A DNA stretch of 64,000 nucleotides, from positions 2,046,001 to 2,110,000 of the forward strand of contig CM075102.1 in assembly GCA_037576195.1 (NCBI GenBank). The letters are read 5' to 3'. Position numbers and translations under genes: made by a program. Below are positions 11,956 to 24,000 of this stretch, one piece after another (position 1 is the stretch's first letter; each line of letters starts with the position of its first letter). This DNA is from Phytoseiulus persimilis (lineage: Eukaryota; Arthropoda; Arachnida; Mesostigmata; Phytoseiidae). The notes below the pieces were generated by a model that did not search any database, was not told the origin of the DNA, and saw only the letters and a list, made by a program, of their open reading frames with translations.

Positions 11956-12720
11956 CTATGCGAATCTTCGGAGAAACGACGTCAGACCTAAAAACCTCCT
12001 TACTCCGTTGACGTCCGTCGGTTCTTCGAATCGTCCAGTCGTCTCCAACTTCGCTCCTCCAGGTTGGACTCCCCTCTTTGAAAGTTTGAATCCTAAGAAT
12101 TGGACCACTCTTCTAGGGAATCCGCGTTTTCCTAACCGAATCGTCAATCCCGCATTCCTCGGTGCCTTCATTATTTTCCCGATCTGTTCAAGGTGATCCG
12201 AGTAATCGTCCGACGTTGTGATTAGGTCGTCTAGAAATGGAAAAGCTTGTTGCTTTCCGACCATGTCTCTGACCTGCAACATCAGTTCTTGAAATTTCGA
12301 GGGCGCTCTGCACAGTCCCATCATGAGGACCTTCGGTTCAAAGTGTCCCTCCTTCGTGACGAATGCTGCTTTCTCTGAAGCCCTCGCTGTCGTCGGTATT
12401 TGGAAGTATCCCCACGCTGAGTCGAATTTTGAATACAGTGGTTTTCCTCCAACTCCGTCCACTATGTCGGCTCTGATCGATAGCGGATAACTGAGCTTCA
12501 CTTGTTCTGCATTCAATCTCCCTCAGTCTATGACCATCCTTCAGCCGCACTCCGCTTTCCTTACCAGCAACACTGGACTCGCATATTCTGACTTTGACCT
12601 TTATATCATGCCCGTTTCTTTCAGTTGCGCTAAGATCCCGCCCAAGGCTTTAATCTGGCTGAACATCCTCTATCGTTGATCGTTACTTTCTTTAATCACA
12701 TCTGCCGTTCGGAATCCACT
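11956..12720 (-). pseudogene. Gypsy reverse transcriptase domain
   Basis: The N-terminal RT block (YASPVLLVRK) lies at about 12.58 kb, and the main 186-codon frame spans 12516-11956. The first catalytic motif region reads LYSKFDSAWGYFQIP. The polymerase active site reads FLDDLI, equivalent to YxDD/FLDD of Ty3 elements. After it come FLGFKLSKRGVQPG and RRFLGLTSFLRRF, the thumb and connection region. At least one stop (near LKETGMI) and a frame change separate the N-terminal block from the catalytic part. Confidence 0.85.
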
Positions 12721-13410
12721 TGTTCAATCTTCTAGAGACTCCACTCTCTCTCTCATCTTGTCTGACGTTCCTTTTCCCTCCCTCATGTCTTCCGGTATTT
12801 CTTCCTCCTTAACTCCCTCCTTCCGTTGGCGTTGCCGCTCTCGGTGGATGATTCGAAGTGGCTTCCCTTGTCGGCGGTCCCCAGGGTCCTTGAAGGTCTC
12901 GCGGTGCTCGGTCTCGGCTCGTCGTTGAGTCCCTCCGTGTCGATTTCGTAATTGGCGGTCTTACGCGACTCATTTCGTCCCTTCCGCTGTCAGGTTGCTG
13001 TTGGCGCCAGTCCCTTGTCGTTCACTGACGTTCTCCTGAAGATCCTCGTAAATGTCTCGTGGCATATGTTCCGGATCCTCGATAGACTGCGGGTGCTGAG
13101 TAGCGTCCTAGTTCCCTTGATTTTGATCTGGGCACCATGCTTGCTTATGGCTCTCCTTGTTACGGATGGAACACGTCGGTCTCGAATCTATCTCCCATTC
13201 CGAATGATGTTGCTTTCCCTCGACTTATCATACTTCGATTCACCACTATCGTTTCTTCGATGTCCTGCACTGATTCCGTCGTATTTATATGCTCTTCACC
13301 TCGGAGTATGTGTATCGGGAAGGTGTATTCCGGCAGTAGCCCTTCGAGTACTTGCTTTTCGATCGGTATGAACTCCGAATCTAACTTGGGAGCGACGTGC
13401 TCTTTCATTA

Positions 13411-14441
13411 TTACTTACATCTCTAACCCCTCCCCTCTTTTCTGACTACTCTGTAGGAGTCCCTCCATCAATTCCCTCCTTTTCCTCTAAGGCGCATACG
13501 TTCCTACAGGGCGATTCATAAAGATGACCCCACCCCATTTAATCGAAAATTCGATTATGATCGAAAAACATCACTTCTGCTTTCGCTGACCCTGGGGTTG
13601 AGATAACTGCTCAAGGCGAGAACTTCTATCCAGATTCTAGCGAGGAAGAAGCTTTCTCCACAATTTCATGGGACATCGGGTGTTTCGGACCGTTTCATAA
13701 TGATGCGACTTTCCAAATCCAGGTCACATAGTCGGAGAAGATAGCCCCATTGGGTGCGGAACGGTTTATATTCGTTGTATGATAGATTCATCATTCCGAA
13801 CGGGCAACGAAGTTTCGTCATTTCGACTGCTGCGAGTTTCTTGGAAACTTTTGGACGAGGGGAACAACTGTCAAAGAGAGAGAATACGCGAGATCGGAGC
13901 ATTCTAAAGTGTTGAAATGAGCGTTCGAGACATGTCAAGGAAGCTCAAGCGATCACAATCAGGGCTGTGCGCCGCGTCACGGATTCGTCGCTGCGCCGAG
14001 CCAGACAGCGCGCCGCCGCATTGTTTTCATGGTGGCGCTCCACGGGTTCGAGCCCGAATCCCAGGGTTGCTGAGACAAATCACGACGAAGCGGAATTCAC
14101 TGCTACGCAAATTTTCTCCTCTCCCGCTTTTGATTTCATTGATACTTCGACGCGTGAACTCCGGCGTCGGGCGCCAACTAAAGAGATTCAGTTCTCAGTG
14201 ATCGCTCTACGAACGTCGGCATATTAGACATATCCATGAATTCGAAGTGTCAGGCTCTCAGCTGAAGGTTTGAACGATGTGTTCATGGAGACGGGGTCTT
14301 ATGAGTGGTCCGTTACGGCCAGAAGAATTTGACGATATTCGCGTGATAGTCGAAAAATACTAGACGGGTTCAGAACCTAGTTGAGAACACCCGTCTCTGC
14401 GAGGAAGGTTTTTCACACATGGCCAAATGTACATGGTCGAC
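13411..14441. other. No recognisable gene
   Basis: About 1 kb between the gypsy remnant and the 48-bp minisatellite. The short ORFs on both strands (90-94 codons) have no recognisable motif. I see nothing that can be supported here. Confidence 0.4.
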
Positions 14442-14705
14442 GAATGGTTGACGAGCGGCTCCGAGGAATGATTGAAAATCAATTTTGAGGAATGGTTGAC
14501 GAGCGGCTCCGAGGAATGATTGAAAATCAATTTTGAGGAATGGTTGACGAGCGGCTCCGAGGAATGATTGAAAATCAATTTTGAGGAATGGTTGACGAGC
14601 GGCTCCGAGGAATGATTGAAAATCAATTTTGAGGAATGGTTGACAATCAATTTTGAGGAATGGTTGACAATCAATTTCGAGCAATGGTTGACAATCAATG
14701 TATTC
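14442..14705. repeat. 24/48-bp minisatellite
   Basis: Four 48-bp units begin GAATGGTTGACGAGCGGCTC at 14442, 14490, 14538 and 14586. Three 24-bp half units follow at 14634, 14658 and 14682. Each 48-bp unit is itself two diverged 24-bp halves. The period is a multiple of three, so minus-strand frames stay open across it (14707-14360) and spell an 8-residue repeat of the VNHSSKLI type. No family resemblance or start context supports a real protein. Confidence 0.95.
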
Positions 14706-17076
14706 ATCAGTCATGCAGGGACCGGATTTCCCCGCGCGTCATGGCGCGCCGCGAAACTTCCGGTCCGCCACTGTTCGCCGTGGCGAGCGTCGCCGCTGTG
14801 TGTTTTCCAGTCCGTCGCCGCCGCCGTCGGAAGTACCCGCGGCGCACACCTCTGATCACAACGAGTCATACGGGACGCGTAAGAGTCACAGTCGGCCAAA
14901 GAAAACGAGTGAAAGGGATCGGCATTGTGTCGTAAACTGTGCTTCTAACTCTACGGTAGGTCATTACAGTTATTCTGCAGTCAACGTCGGATTCAATCGT
15001 GCTCCTTGACATATCGAAAATTCTTGTAATCTGGTAAAAAATCTTACAGCGCTCGACTATCTCAAGCTAAGTAAATCTCACTGAGGTTTTCGACATGGTA
15101 TGCATCGTTTGAGGTTGCTTCGTGGGGAGGACTACCCACTGTTTTGGCTGCCATTCCCCTCGATTTCGTCAATATCTCAAGACAAGGAGCCCAACATTTC
15201 AAGATCACCGAAACCCTGGTTCCCTACATTTCCATTCTTTCCTGCCGTGTGGAAGTTTCGGCAGGCTTTTGAGAGTAACCGAACCCCCAAAATAGCCCGT
15301 CCCACGACATCCCAGTTGCCATGACTTCTCGCAATTGCATGCGGTGTGCTGGGTAGACTCGTCCTGTGAAGTTCCAGTGAAATACCTTATCACATTATGT
15401 GTTGGGCTCTGCAACCGAAACTGTTTCAAACTGTGTGCATACCTGGAATCATAGCTTCGCTCACAGAAGTAGAGGAAAGCACATTTTCTCAGCGGGGCAG
15501 CTGTATGCGGGAAGGTTTCAACGATCAGACGGATCACCTCGGTCAGTGGTTCATAGGTTCTCCGGCATTTTCGACTGGGCACGCACTCGGGTTGCATACT
15601 GCACCCAAAGATAATCTTAGCTTCAACCCCCTTAACCGCTTAACCGGCGGTTGTACCCGACCGCCTCTTTTTTCAGGTAGTGTCAGGGTCAGGTTGAGAT
15701 AGAGAGCCACTAATGGGGTCTCCGAAAAATATTCTCCAAAATTTGGTTCGATTCAAGTTTCATGTGCGGTCTCATGGAGCTCTCACTATAGAGTTCTGTT
15801 GATCGATCAATCGTACGTTTCTGTGAACCAAGGATAGCCGCCTGGTTCTGTTAAACAGCGGGAATCGCCCATCCCCGCTCTCCCGGATACCGCCCGAGGC
15901 TAATTGCTCTGAGCTGTACGCCCTCGTACTCCGGGATACCTCCGCCAGGGAAGGAGATGCCATCCCGTGGATTCCAACTCCTACAGAAAAATCTCACGTA
16001 TCGCTTCAGCGACAATATTCAAATCCGCTCCTCGGAACAGCTCGGTTCACGATTTGACTTCCATTCGCGATCGGATCGTGTGTGTTCACCGCTCGGGAAC
16101 CACCACACTGTGTAGCGCCCGAACAGAGCTCGACTCGACGAAGAAGATCTGTCCGGCTCATGAGAGACGGATCGAACTACCGATTGAATCTCGACATCAA
16201 AAGCTAATGTCACCGTGGTTTCATCCGTCAATATTTTTTGAAAAAAAAAGTTCTCGCTGCTCTGGGATGATTGACTCCAAATCATTGTCTTGTTGCTTGT
16301 TCCTCATCGTGTATGAGGCGAGAAACGAATTATATCGATCGAGCCGTACAAGATGCTTCGTCCGACGAGACTCCGATCCCATACAAGGGAGGAACAGCAC
16401 TCAAGTAACGGGTTTAACTTTATCACAACAGGAAACTCGCATCGATTTCGAGTCTTGTAGCAACCGCGAAAATTCCTCGAGTCGAGAATGACAAATGTTT
16501 GAGATTCAAGAAGCTTCAATGTACAGGGTTTGCGATGAAACATATAGGAATGCACAGTACCTAAGCATCATTCCCTGGAGTCCGGGAAGCGGGACGCGGC
16601 GATCGGTCCGGGATTCGAATTTCTGACCCGCTGGTACGCAGGCGGACCAGTCAGTCCGCAGAATGATATCCCGGAATAACCGGTCCAATCAATCAATAAA
16701 TCAAGCCCGCTAGTCCGGGAGATGGTTTTCCGTGAGTAGTGCTCTGGACTCCTCCTGTTGAAACATTCAGCATCACTTCTATCGAATTCGGTGGTACGGT
16801 CGCGCGTTTCCTCACTTGATCCGGGAACTATCGGATTTGGTATTTCGGTGTGAGATATTTCAGGAGGAGTAATCCAGAGCAACGTCATCGGGGCTGAATT
16901 GGTGTGAAATACCGCAGCAGGGTCTCTGCTTACGAAAACCACATTCCGGAGCATCGGGCTCACCGGATTCCGGGAAATGATGCTCAGCAGTACGTACCGT
17001 GATGCGTGTGGCACTTGACTTTATGGCGGCTCTATTTACAGATTTACAAAGTATTTTCCCCCCTGGCCGGGACCAA
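14706..17076. other. No recognisable gene
   Basis: About 2.4 kb with only short unrelated ORFs on both strands. The minus strand from 17076 downward would hold the 3' UTR of the helicase gene; a CATAAA hexamer lies some 60 bases past its stop. Nothing else can be supported. Confidence 0.4.
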
Positions 17077-20000
17077 TCAAGGTCGGAGGAGCATGAGAAT
17101 TTCCGAGACGTTCATGTGCATGAACATACGTGCGCCGTGGTGGAAAAATCTTCCAACGCCCTTCGACTGCTCTGCAAGCTGGTGCAGTATCGCGCAGCGA
17201 TCTTTCATATTTGTGAAGTTCCCAACTACTATCGTGGCCGTCGTGGCGCGCGTGAGCATCGAGTACAATGAGGCCGGATCAACATTTATGTCGTTGAGAA
17301 CATTCGAGTCGAAGATCGGAATGATGAGCACCTGGACTAAGTCGGCATCCAGGACTTCGGGGATTCCTAGTTTCATCGAGATCTTGTAGTCCTTCATGCA
17401 TTTCTTATTCAGAGTCACGAACTTCTGCGAGCCGATCAGATGAATCTTCGTGAAAACCTTTGCGCAGGCCTGAATGATTCGCTCCAAGATGAGTTCTTCG
17501 CGAGCTTCCTCCGTAATGTCGAATATTGTCAGCGGTGACAGATCCCGTTTCAAGACATCTTCATTGAAGGTTTGAATCGAAGGAGCTGCAAGGGAAACGT
17601 TTTTGCAACGAATCCAGGGCGCCGTGTGAATTTCTGCACCCTTGAAAAGAGAGTCAAACTCACAAGATGGATTCCTGATGAAGATGCTGGCCACGATGTC
17701 ACGGAGCGGTGGATTCACCCGGAAGTGTCTCGTCAGACGAAACCGTTTGTTCGAGTACTTGCGGCAGCATTTGACAAACTCGGACGGAACGTACGGATTG
17801 TTCTCCTTCAGGAATTTGTGCTTGACGACGTGCTTCAGGAAGACACTTTGACAAGAGTCACCAAACATGACCAATCGCTGACAGTTCAGTTGCATGATTG
17901 GGACGAGATCACTTAGTAAGCATTGTTGCGCTTGATCGATCAAAACCACCGATATCTTAGCGGGTCCACATGATTCTAGAAGCGGGACAAGTCGAGGAAC
18001 TTAGTTCTTCCGCTGCGCGGTTTCCCAGAGGAAGGGATCGGATCTCCACGCTCGGGTATATGTACTGAATCAACTTACTGAACGCTTGGCCGATGATATT
18101 CGTTTCAATGTCGGCTGTCGAGCAGATCAGAATATTTGAGCTTTCCAGGACAGTCGTCGCCCCCGCTGTGCCATTATAGCGACTCGCGGGTTGCTTGAGC
18201 CGTTCGACCAAGATCTCGCGTTCTTTGATATCGTTCCGTAACGCGCTCTCTTGCTGGGAGATTTCATCGAGTTTCCTGCGAGACAGCCGATTCTTAGGGT
18301 TTTGCGCCGGACTCGATAGACTCTCGCGGAGCTCTCGCTCGCTCCGCGGTGGCTCATCGTTCCCGTAGACCACCGACCTCATTTTCACGAAGTGCTGAAG
18401 TTTCTCCAGTTGGTCCTCGAGACTGAGTTTGAGATCAGAAATGCGAGTCTTCTGCTCCTGGATGGATTTATCTTTCCTCTCGATTTCCTGTTTCAAGGTT
18501 GAGTTCCGCCTCTCTTCAAGGAGCGAGGGTAGACAAACTCGTTGAACCTGAGACTTCTGAGAGCCTGCGACTCTGCAAACGCTGATCGGCTCGCCGTTCG
18601 GAAGCCTGAACTTCTTCCGTTGGGCGATCTCTGCGGAGAACTCCGTGATTCAGACGCGACCTTAGCGAAACTTTCACCTTGGATTATCATTTAGGACCGC
18701 CCGAAGACACGAGGCTCACCTAAGAGCGTGAACGCAATCATGTCCGCTGCTGAAGACCATTTACAAAAAATCAGCACACTCTCCTCGGGCTTGGCAACAA
18801 CACATTCGAAGGCCGTCTCCAGGAGCACGGAACTCTTCCCGGTTCCGGCTCCGCCCTCGACCAGCATCATCGACACCGCGGCCGCCGGAGCTGCCAGCAA
18901 CGATAATGTCGCACAGACCACCGAAGTTTGCTCTGATGTCAGCATGGAGCAGTGAGTGATCCGCGCGACCTGTTCGGTGAATTTCGGACAGCTCGGGCTC
19001 GTCAGATCGTTAGGACCGACGACGTTGAGCGGCTTGATGCCGCGGAGAAACTTGCAAAACGAATCAGGTATTTGACGCAAGCACAGGATCTTCTTCAGCT
19101 CCCGTACCTCGCAGACGCGTGACACGTCGACGAGGACATCGGTGTTCAGCTTCGCCCTGTTAATGTTGGACAATTGAGTGTTTCAGGTTGAATGTGCGCT
19201 CGGAAAATGAGCGAGCGAAGTATACTGACCCTTTGAAGGCGCCTTGATTGAGGTCGATTTCGAGGATGTCGACATTGTCCGTTGAACGAGTGTCGTCTGC
19301 AAGGATCGACGGGACCTGGATTCCTCCGCTCCTGCGTCGGCGATCTACGGTCTCACATCTGTGCACCATTCCCAGCAGCACTCGCTTCTTGGTTCCCTGA
19401 CCGTCCAATCGCACGAAGTTCGCGGAGAGCTTCACGGCCGTGCAGTCTGAGAAGTGACCGCGACCCTCGCTGATCATCATGATCGTCACTCGTAGAACAG
19501 CCCGGTTCAAGGCCGCCTGCGCGACGATGGCCGCTCTCCTCGAGTGACTCTGCTGGTTTTTCTTCCAGCACGCTTTGACTCGACTGGCCGCCTCGAGGCA
19601 GAAGAAGCTGAACAGTACTCGAGTCACGTCCCGGAGAGTTTTGGACGAGTGCTTCTGTTGCACGAACTCGATGAAGACCCTCTCGCTGATCTGGCTCGGA
19701 TCACCATCAGGCTTGCTGAAGTCCAGGTTCAGGATGCATTGTCTGTACGCGTTGAAACACGGCACAACGTCCAGACTATCTCTGATCCGCGGCGGCGGTG
19801 GGGAACTGAACAAGGGGGCTCGGGACTCGGTGGGGGAGTCCAGACCCGGCCGAGGAGTTGCAACAGAGGCGAACGTGACTGGGCTTTTATTTTTCGGCGC
19901 CTGTTCGATTCGGACAGGTTTCTCTACTACTGTTCGAGCTGGTCCCGCATCGCACACGGCGAGGATTACCGGGGATCCCGTGCTGGATGCCGTGGAGGGC

Positions 20001-21076
20001 GACTCCGCGGAAGTTTCCTCGTCTTCGACAGGCTCCTCTTTGAACTTCATGAGCATTTCCGAGAATCCCTGATTGTCTTCAACACGAACCGATGCGGGGC
20101 CCTCGTAGGCCTGGGGTCCGTCGTCGTCGTCGACGATAAGGATTGGGAAAGCGGTCGAGCTTCCCATGGGCGTTTTCTGGTCTACCTCCTCGGAGTCGCT
20201 CATGACTTCGATGATCTCTGAACCCAATTCCGGTTTCACGTCCGGGGGATCGCCGCCGACGATTTCGCAGCGAACCGTGAACATGATGTTCTGCACGGAG
20301 TCCTTGTGCGATTCTGACGCATCGCCAATGGAGAATGTGTCCGAATTCTTGAGGATGAATGAGCTGTCCTCGGCAACGAACCTTGACTCGTTCACCACGA
20401 TCCCATTGTGCGAAAAGTTCTGGATGCGGAGTCCGTTCTCATGTTCGTGGAGTTCCGCGTGATATCGGCTGACATGCTGGGAATGAACGGATAGACGAGT
20501 TTAGGTGGAGATTTGACCAGATTTGACCAGTCCCCAGATCTGTCAGCTAAGAACCTATCGATACGAACTCACTTTTTTCTTAGGCCCGCCGAGATGTATT
20601 TTCACTCTCAAAGGATCTCGTCCGATGGGAACTGGGAACCCGAGCTCTGAAATGTTTATGGGGTCCCCGGATATGACCCCATCGATGAACTTCTGGAGTA
20701 TCCATCTCCGGTTCGGCGATGATTGACCGACGTCACTCTCTCGCTTGATGCACGGACTCGCCAGAGGAAGCGTGCTTGAGCCCTCCGAGTTGACCGGACT
20801 GTGCTTCTCCGAATCCGCATGCTCTCTTTCCTCGACGAGCTCGGACTTTATTCGCTTGCTGAGCGTCTCAACCGGCAGCGTTCTCTTATTGTTCGCTTTC
20901 TTCGGATCGACTAGGATCGTAGCGTTCCCGAAATACGGGGCCTGGAAGCTCGAGCTCTGATTCCCGGAGTCCGATTCGGTCCGCTGTTTGGAGAAACGTG
21001 GATCTTCCAACACCACGTCACCCTTTTGGAGCCGTGACCTCTGAAATGAAAAAAAACGGCTGCTGACGTTGTCCAT
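17077..21076 (-). CDS. FHA-domain SF1 (Sen1/UPF1-type) helicase, five exons
   Basis: Exons 21076-20573, 20476-19230, 19156-18720, 18630-18079 and 17975-17077 join at GT-AG sites with matching phases. They give 3639 nt, or 1212 residues. An FHA domain covers about residues 140-245 (PVPIGRDP, HVSRYHAEL, NGLRIQNFSHNG), where it would bind phosphothreonine. A disordered acidic/Ser-rich linker follows. The SF1 core has a Q-motif-like LTSEQ, Walker A GGAGTGKSS (685-693), a coiled-coil insertion (KQEIERKDKSIQEQ region) like the 1B stalk of Sen1/UPF1, motif II VVLIDQAQ (923-930), motif III GDSCQ (952-956), RHFRVNPPL (996-1004) and motif VI-like SMLTRATTA (about 1152). The catalytic Glu of DEAQ is Gln, so ATPase activity is doubtful. 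The start at 21076 is uncertain, because a strong acceptor (TTTTTTTTCATTTCAG) lies just inside it. I do not know an annotated family with this domain order. Confidence 0.8.
20477..20572 (-). other. Intron 1 of the FHA helicase gene
   Basis: The donor AAAAAA|GTGAGT and the acceptor TTCATTCCCAG|CATGTC give a 96-base phase-0 intron. It splits the FHA domain just before its conserved HVSRYHAEL strand. Splicing is required to assemble a complete FHA fold, which supports the exon model. The other three introns are 73, 89 and 103 bases. Confidence 0.8.
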
Positions 21077-24000
21077 GGCTCCGACTCTGAATCGTTGTCA
21101 GCGCGATATGACGCCCTTTTGAAATACTCGTCGGGCTGTGTTGCGCGAAAGCTTATTGGCTGACTCTGAAACTATTTGTGACGTCAGCGTCACGATGGAT
21201 CTCTTCGTTTTCATCTGGATGGAGAGGCATCGTGCCGATCTGTTGCCACCTGCTCAGAGAATTCAGCGCTCGACTCGAGCTCAGGTCAGATCAGTTCCTG
21301 AAAAAATTTTCCCTGTTCCTCCCAGACTGTGCGGGCTCCCTCCACTTTAATGCTAGGCCTGCGGCATGGTTGCCGTCTTACTCGGTCCCACATACGATGT
21401 GAAGATTCGTGGCTTGTCCAATTGCATGGCGTGCGAAATCGAATCCCGCGCATGTACTGAACCCTTGGACCTTGAGCTGCAAATGGCTCCATTCCTCACA
21501 AACGCGCTCCGAGGTGCACACAGATGGGATCGTGTTACACGAGGTACTATCCACGGAAAACTCGAAAGTTCCGGAAGAAACGAGATCCTGACGTTCCGCG
21601 CCGGGCAAATCATACAATATTTTTCGCTGGAGTCACTGTAAGCGATCGAAACGTTCTCCCCCTCCCCATCCATCCACGACCCCGGCATCTGATATTGGAA
21701 GTAAATCCATTTCGGGACGTGTACCAGTGTAATGAACCCTCCCTGCCGAGCGCCCAGTTTGTTGTTGGACTGTGCCGATGTAGAGGGTTTCAAGATTTGG
21801 TCTCGGCACAGATTCTCGTTGCTCCCTCTCGGGGGAAAGAGTCGTCCCCCGACTCGAACCGATCTTCCCAGCCGCGTTCAATCTTCGCCGCGTGCCTTCT
21901 CTCTGTGGAAGACTCCCTGGCGGAATGATCGTCCCAAGGGGAGTTCCATAAAGAATCGGTTCGGCCCACCGGATGTTTGATAGCAAGAAACTCGAATCTC
22001 TTCTCCTTGCCGGCTTGGAGTTGAAGAGCCGTTCTCGCAGGAGCTGATTCGGTTTTCATTGTGGAACTTCGGAGCAAGTTAAGCAGACCACAGCGTAGTA
22101 CGGTTACGAGGCGCAGCGGAACGTCTCGTAGAGATCACGGAAGAGAACATGCGACTCTGTGACCTGATTCGCCTCTCCCACATTTTCGCCACATCTGTCG
22201 CTCGTCTCACGCGTTCTCGGACGGCACTAAAATATTCGAACTCGTTCCATTCGAACATTTCCGCGGCAGAGCCCTATTCCTCTCAGGAATGTGTCCCAGT
22301 CCAACCCGAGTTGGAGTCCTTAGTCGGGCCAAGGAACCGAGAATCGACTCTAAGCCTGTACTCCTGTATTCTCTTCGGTAGATATGCGTCCATCTGATCA
22401 TCCATGCAACATCAAGATCGAACGTACTTGAGATCGCAGACCTCCTGCTGCGATGATAGCAACCACCAGTGCTGAGATCGATATGGTGCTCGGAGACAAT
22501 GTAGGGCGTACACTTTGGCGGCACAGTCGAAACCGAATTCTCGACCACCCTCGGCCGTACTCAGTTTCCATCTCCGACCCTCCCCCCATACATCATTCGA
22601 GCAGACTCTACTTCGTCACGATTGAATCAGTGGAGGCCGATAGCTGCTTCCCCTTGCGTCGGAGGCTGATCCCCCTAGCGCTCGCAAGAGCATCCGAAAA
22701 ACTTGAATTCTTCCAGATCTCGTTGTGAATCCCAACGAGATCCCTGTGCTCTGATAGGAGCCCGGAGAATGGTCAAAACGGAGCTCAGTGTTTCAGGTTG
22801 AGAGCAGTTTCTTCGATGCAAGCTGCCTCTGGTCGCTGCAGCCCCGAGTTCCTCCTGGGGGCGGTATTCCTGACGGAATCCGTGCTCATTCGCCCTGTGA
22901 GATGGAGAACCATTGCTCTGATGATGACCATCGAAATATGATCACTTTTAGAGTTCAAAACCGATTGCGCGAGCCAGTTTCCCCCAAGATTGGCTCTCCA
23001 GCGAACTCTTTTCAGCGTAAACTCAGGTAGGCGGACACCCTTCCGACGTTTCATGTTGATCCCTGTGGCTGCTCGCGGAAATAGGAGCATGAACACATTT
23101 TCGTGCAGCGGCGTAACTCAAGGGTTCACCAGGTCAGTCTTCAGAGTGCCTCGTCACAGATCGAACGTGAAGAGGATGCCCCGCACCGTAGGCTCGACCC
23201 GAGCTCCTGGACACTTGCTTTCTCAGAACCGCTCGAGAGAATCAGTTCGCCGAAACCGGCTCCATCTGCACCTGGAAAACCTCAGACCAAACCACAGAAA
23301 CCGCTTGCCCGCAACCACAAGCCCCAACGCCGCAAGGAGTTTAGGCTTGTGGTTTCATCCAAGTCTCAGAAGTCTCGTTCAGAGCCAGCCCAAGTGTCAT
23401 GTCCTTGGCAAGGTCGAATTCGTTGTTCCACGGCTCGAGAGGTTCTGACTGTTCTCCGTGGTTCGATGACTCCGACATCCTTGTTCGAAGAGACATTGTG
23501 AGTCGTGGGCGAGGGTGGGCGGTACGGGCTGGTCATGTCAGAGTCCAAATGAGGCGGCAAGAGCCCGACGGTTCGTAAGGGGACAGAAGATGTTCCATGA
23601 AGATTCAAGAAGAAAGAGCGGAGGTAGCGATCAAAAGCGGTTCACATCGAAACCAAATCCTGGAGGCCGGGTTGTGACGATGTTCCACACGGTGTTGGTC
23701 GGAGAAGCGTTTCTGCTCCACCTGTGACGCAGGCGGAGACGGTTGAAACTGGCTTCTACAGCAAGATGCGACACGTTCCTTGGAGAAGTTCCTCTCGGAT
23801 GAAGCACCAATCGATGTTTACATCGGGGGGCGACGCGTCGATCGATCGAATACATACTCGGAAACCTTGGAGAAGAACCGATGACTATCACGAGTCCGTA
23901 CGAGATGTCGATCACGGATCACAGAATGCCTCCGGATGGTGTCGAGTCGCTTCATCACACGACACTTAGCGTTACACGCAAATAACTTCGGAGGATTTCC

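Larger units (their letters stand above)
9850..13410 (-). mobile_element. Ty3/gypsy retrotransposon, degraded
   Basis: Read on the minus strand, the order is RT (12.7-11.96 kb), RNase H (11.84-11.4 kb), integrase with zinc-binding and core domains (11.19-10.6 kb), integrase C-terminus (10.52-10.23 kb) and a basic tail to about 9.85 kb. Integrase after RT/RNase H is the Ty3/gypsy order. Frames change repeatedly and stops interrupt every domain, so no full polyprotein is possible. An 82-codon ORF at 13408-13160 lies where protease or gag would be expected, but I see no DTG motif in it. I did not find flanking LTRs. Confidence 0.85.

Noticed and set aside
14360..14714. Two minus-strand repeat-protein ORFs (114-115 codons)
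   Set aside because: Both are generated by the 24/48-bp minisatellite and overlap each other in different frames.
19544..20221. 225-codon plus-strand ORF
   Set aside because: It is antisense to exon 2 of the FHA helicase gene and has no recognisable domain.
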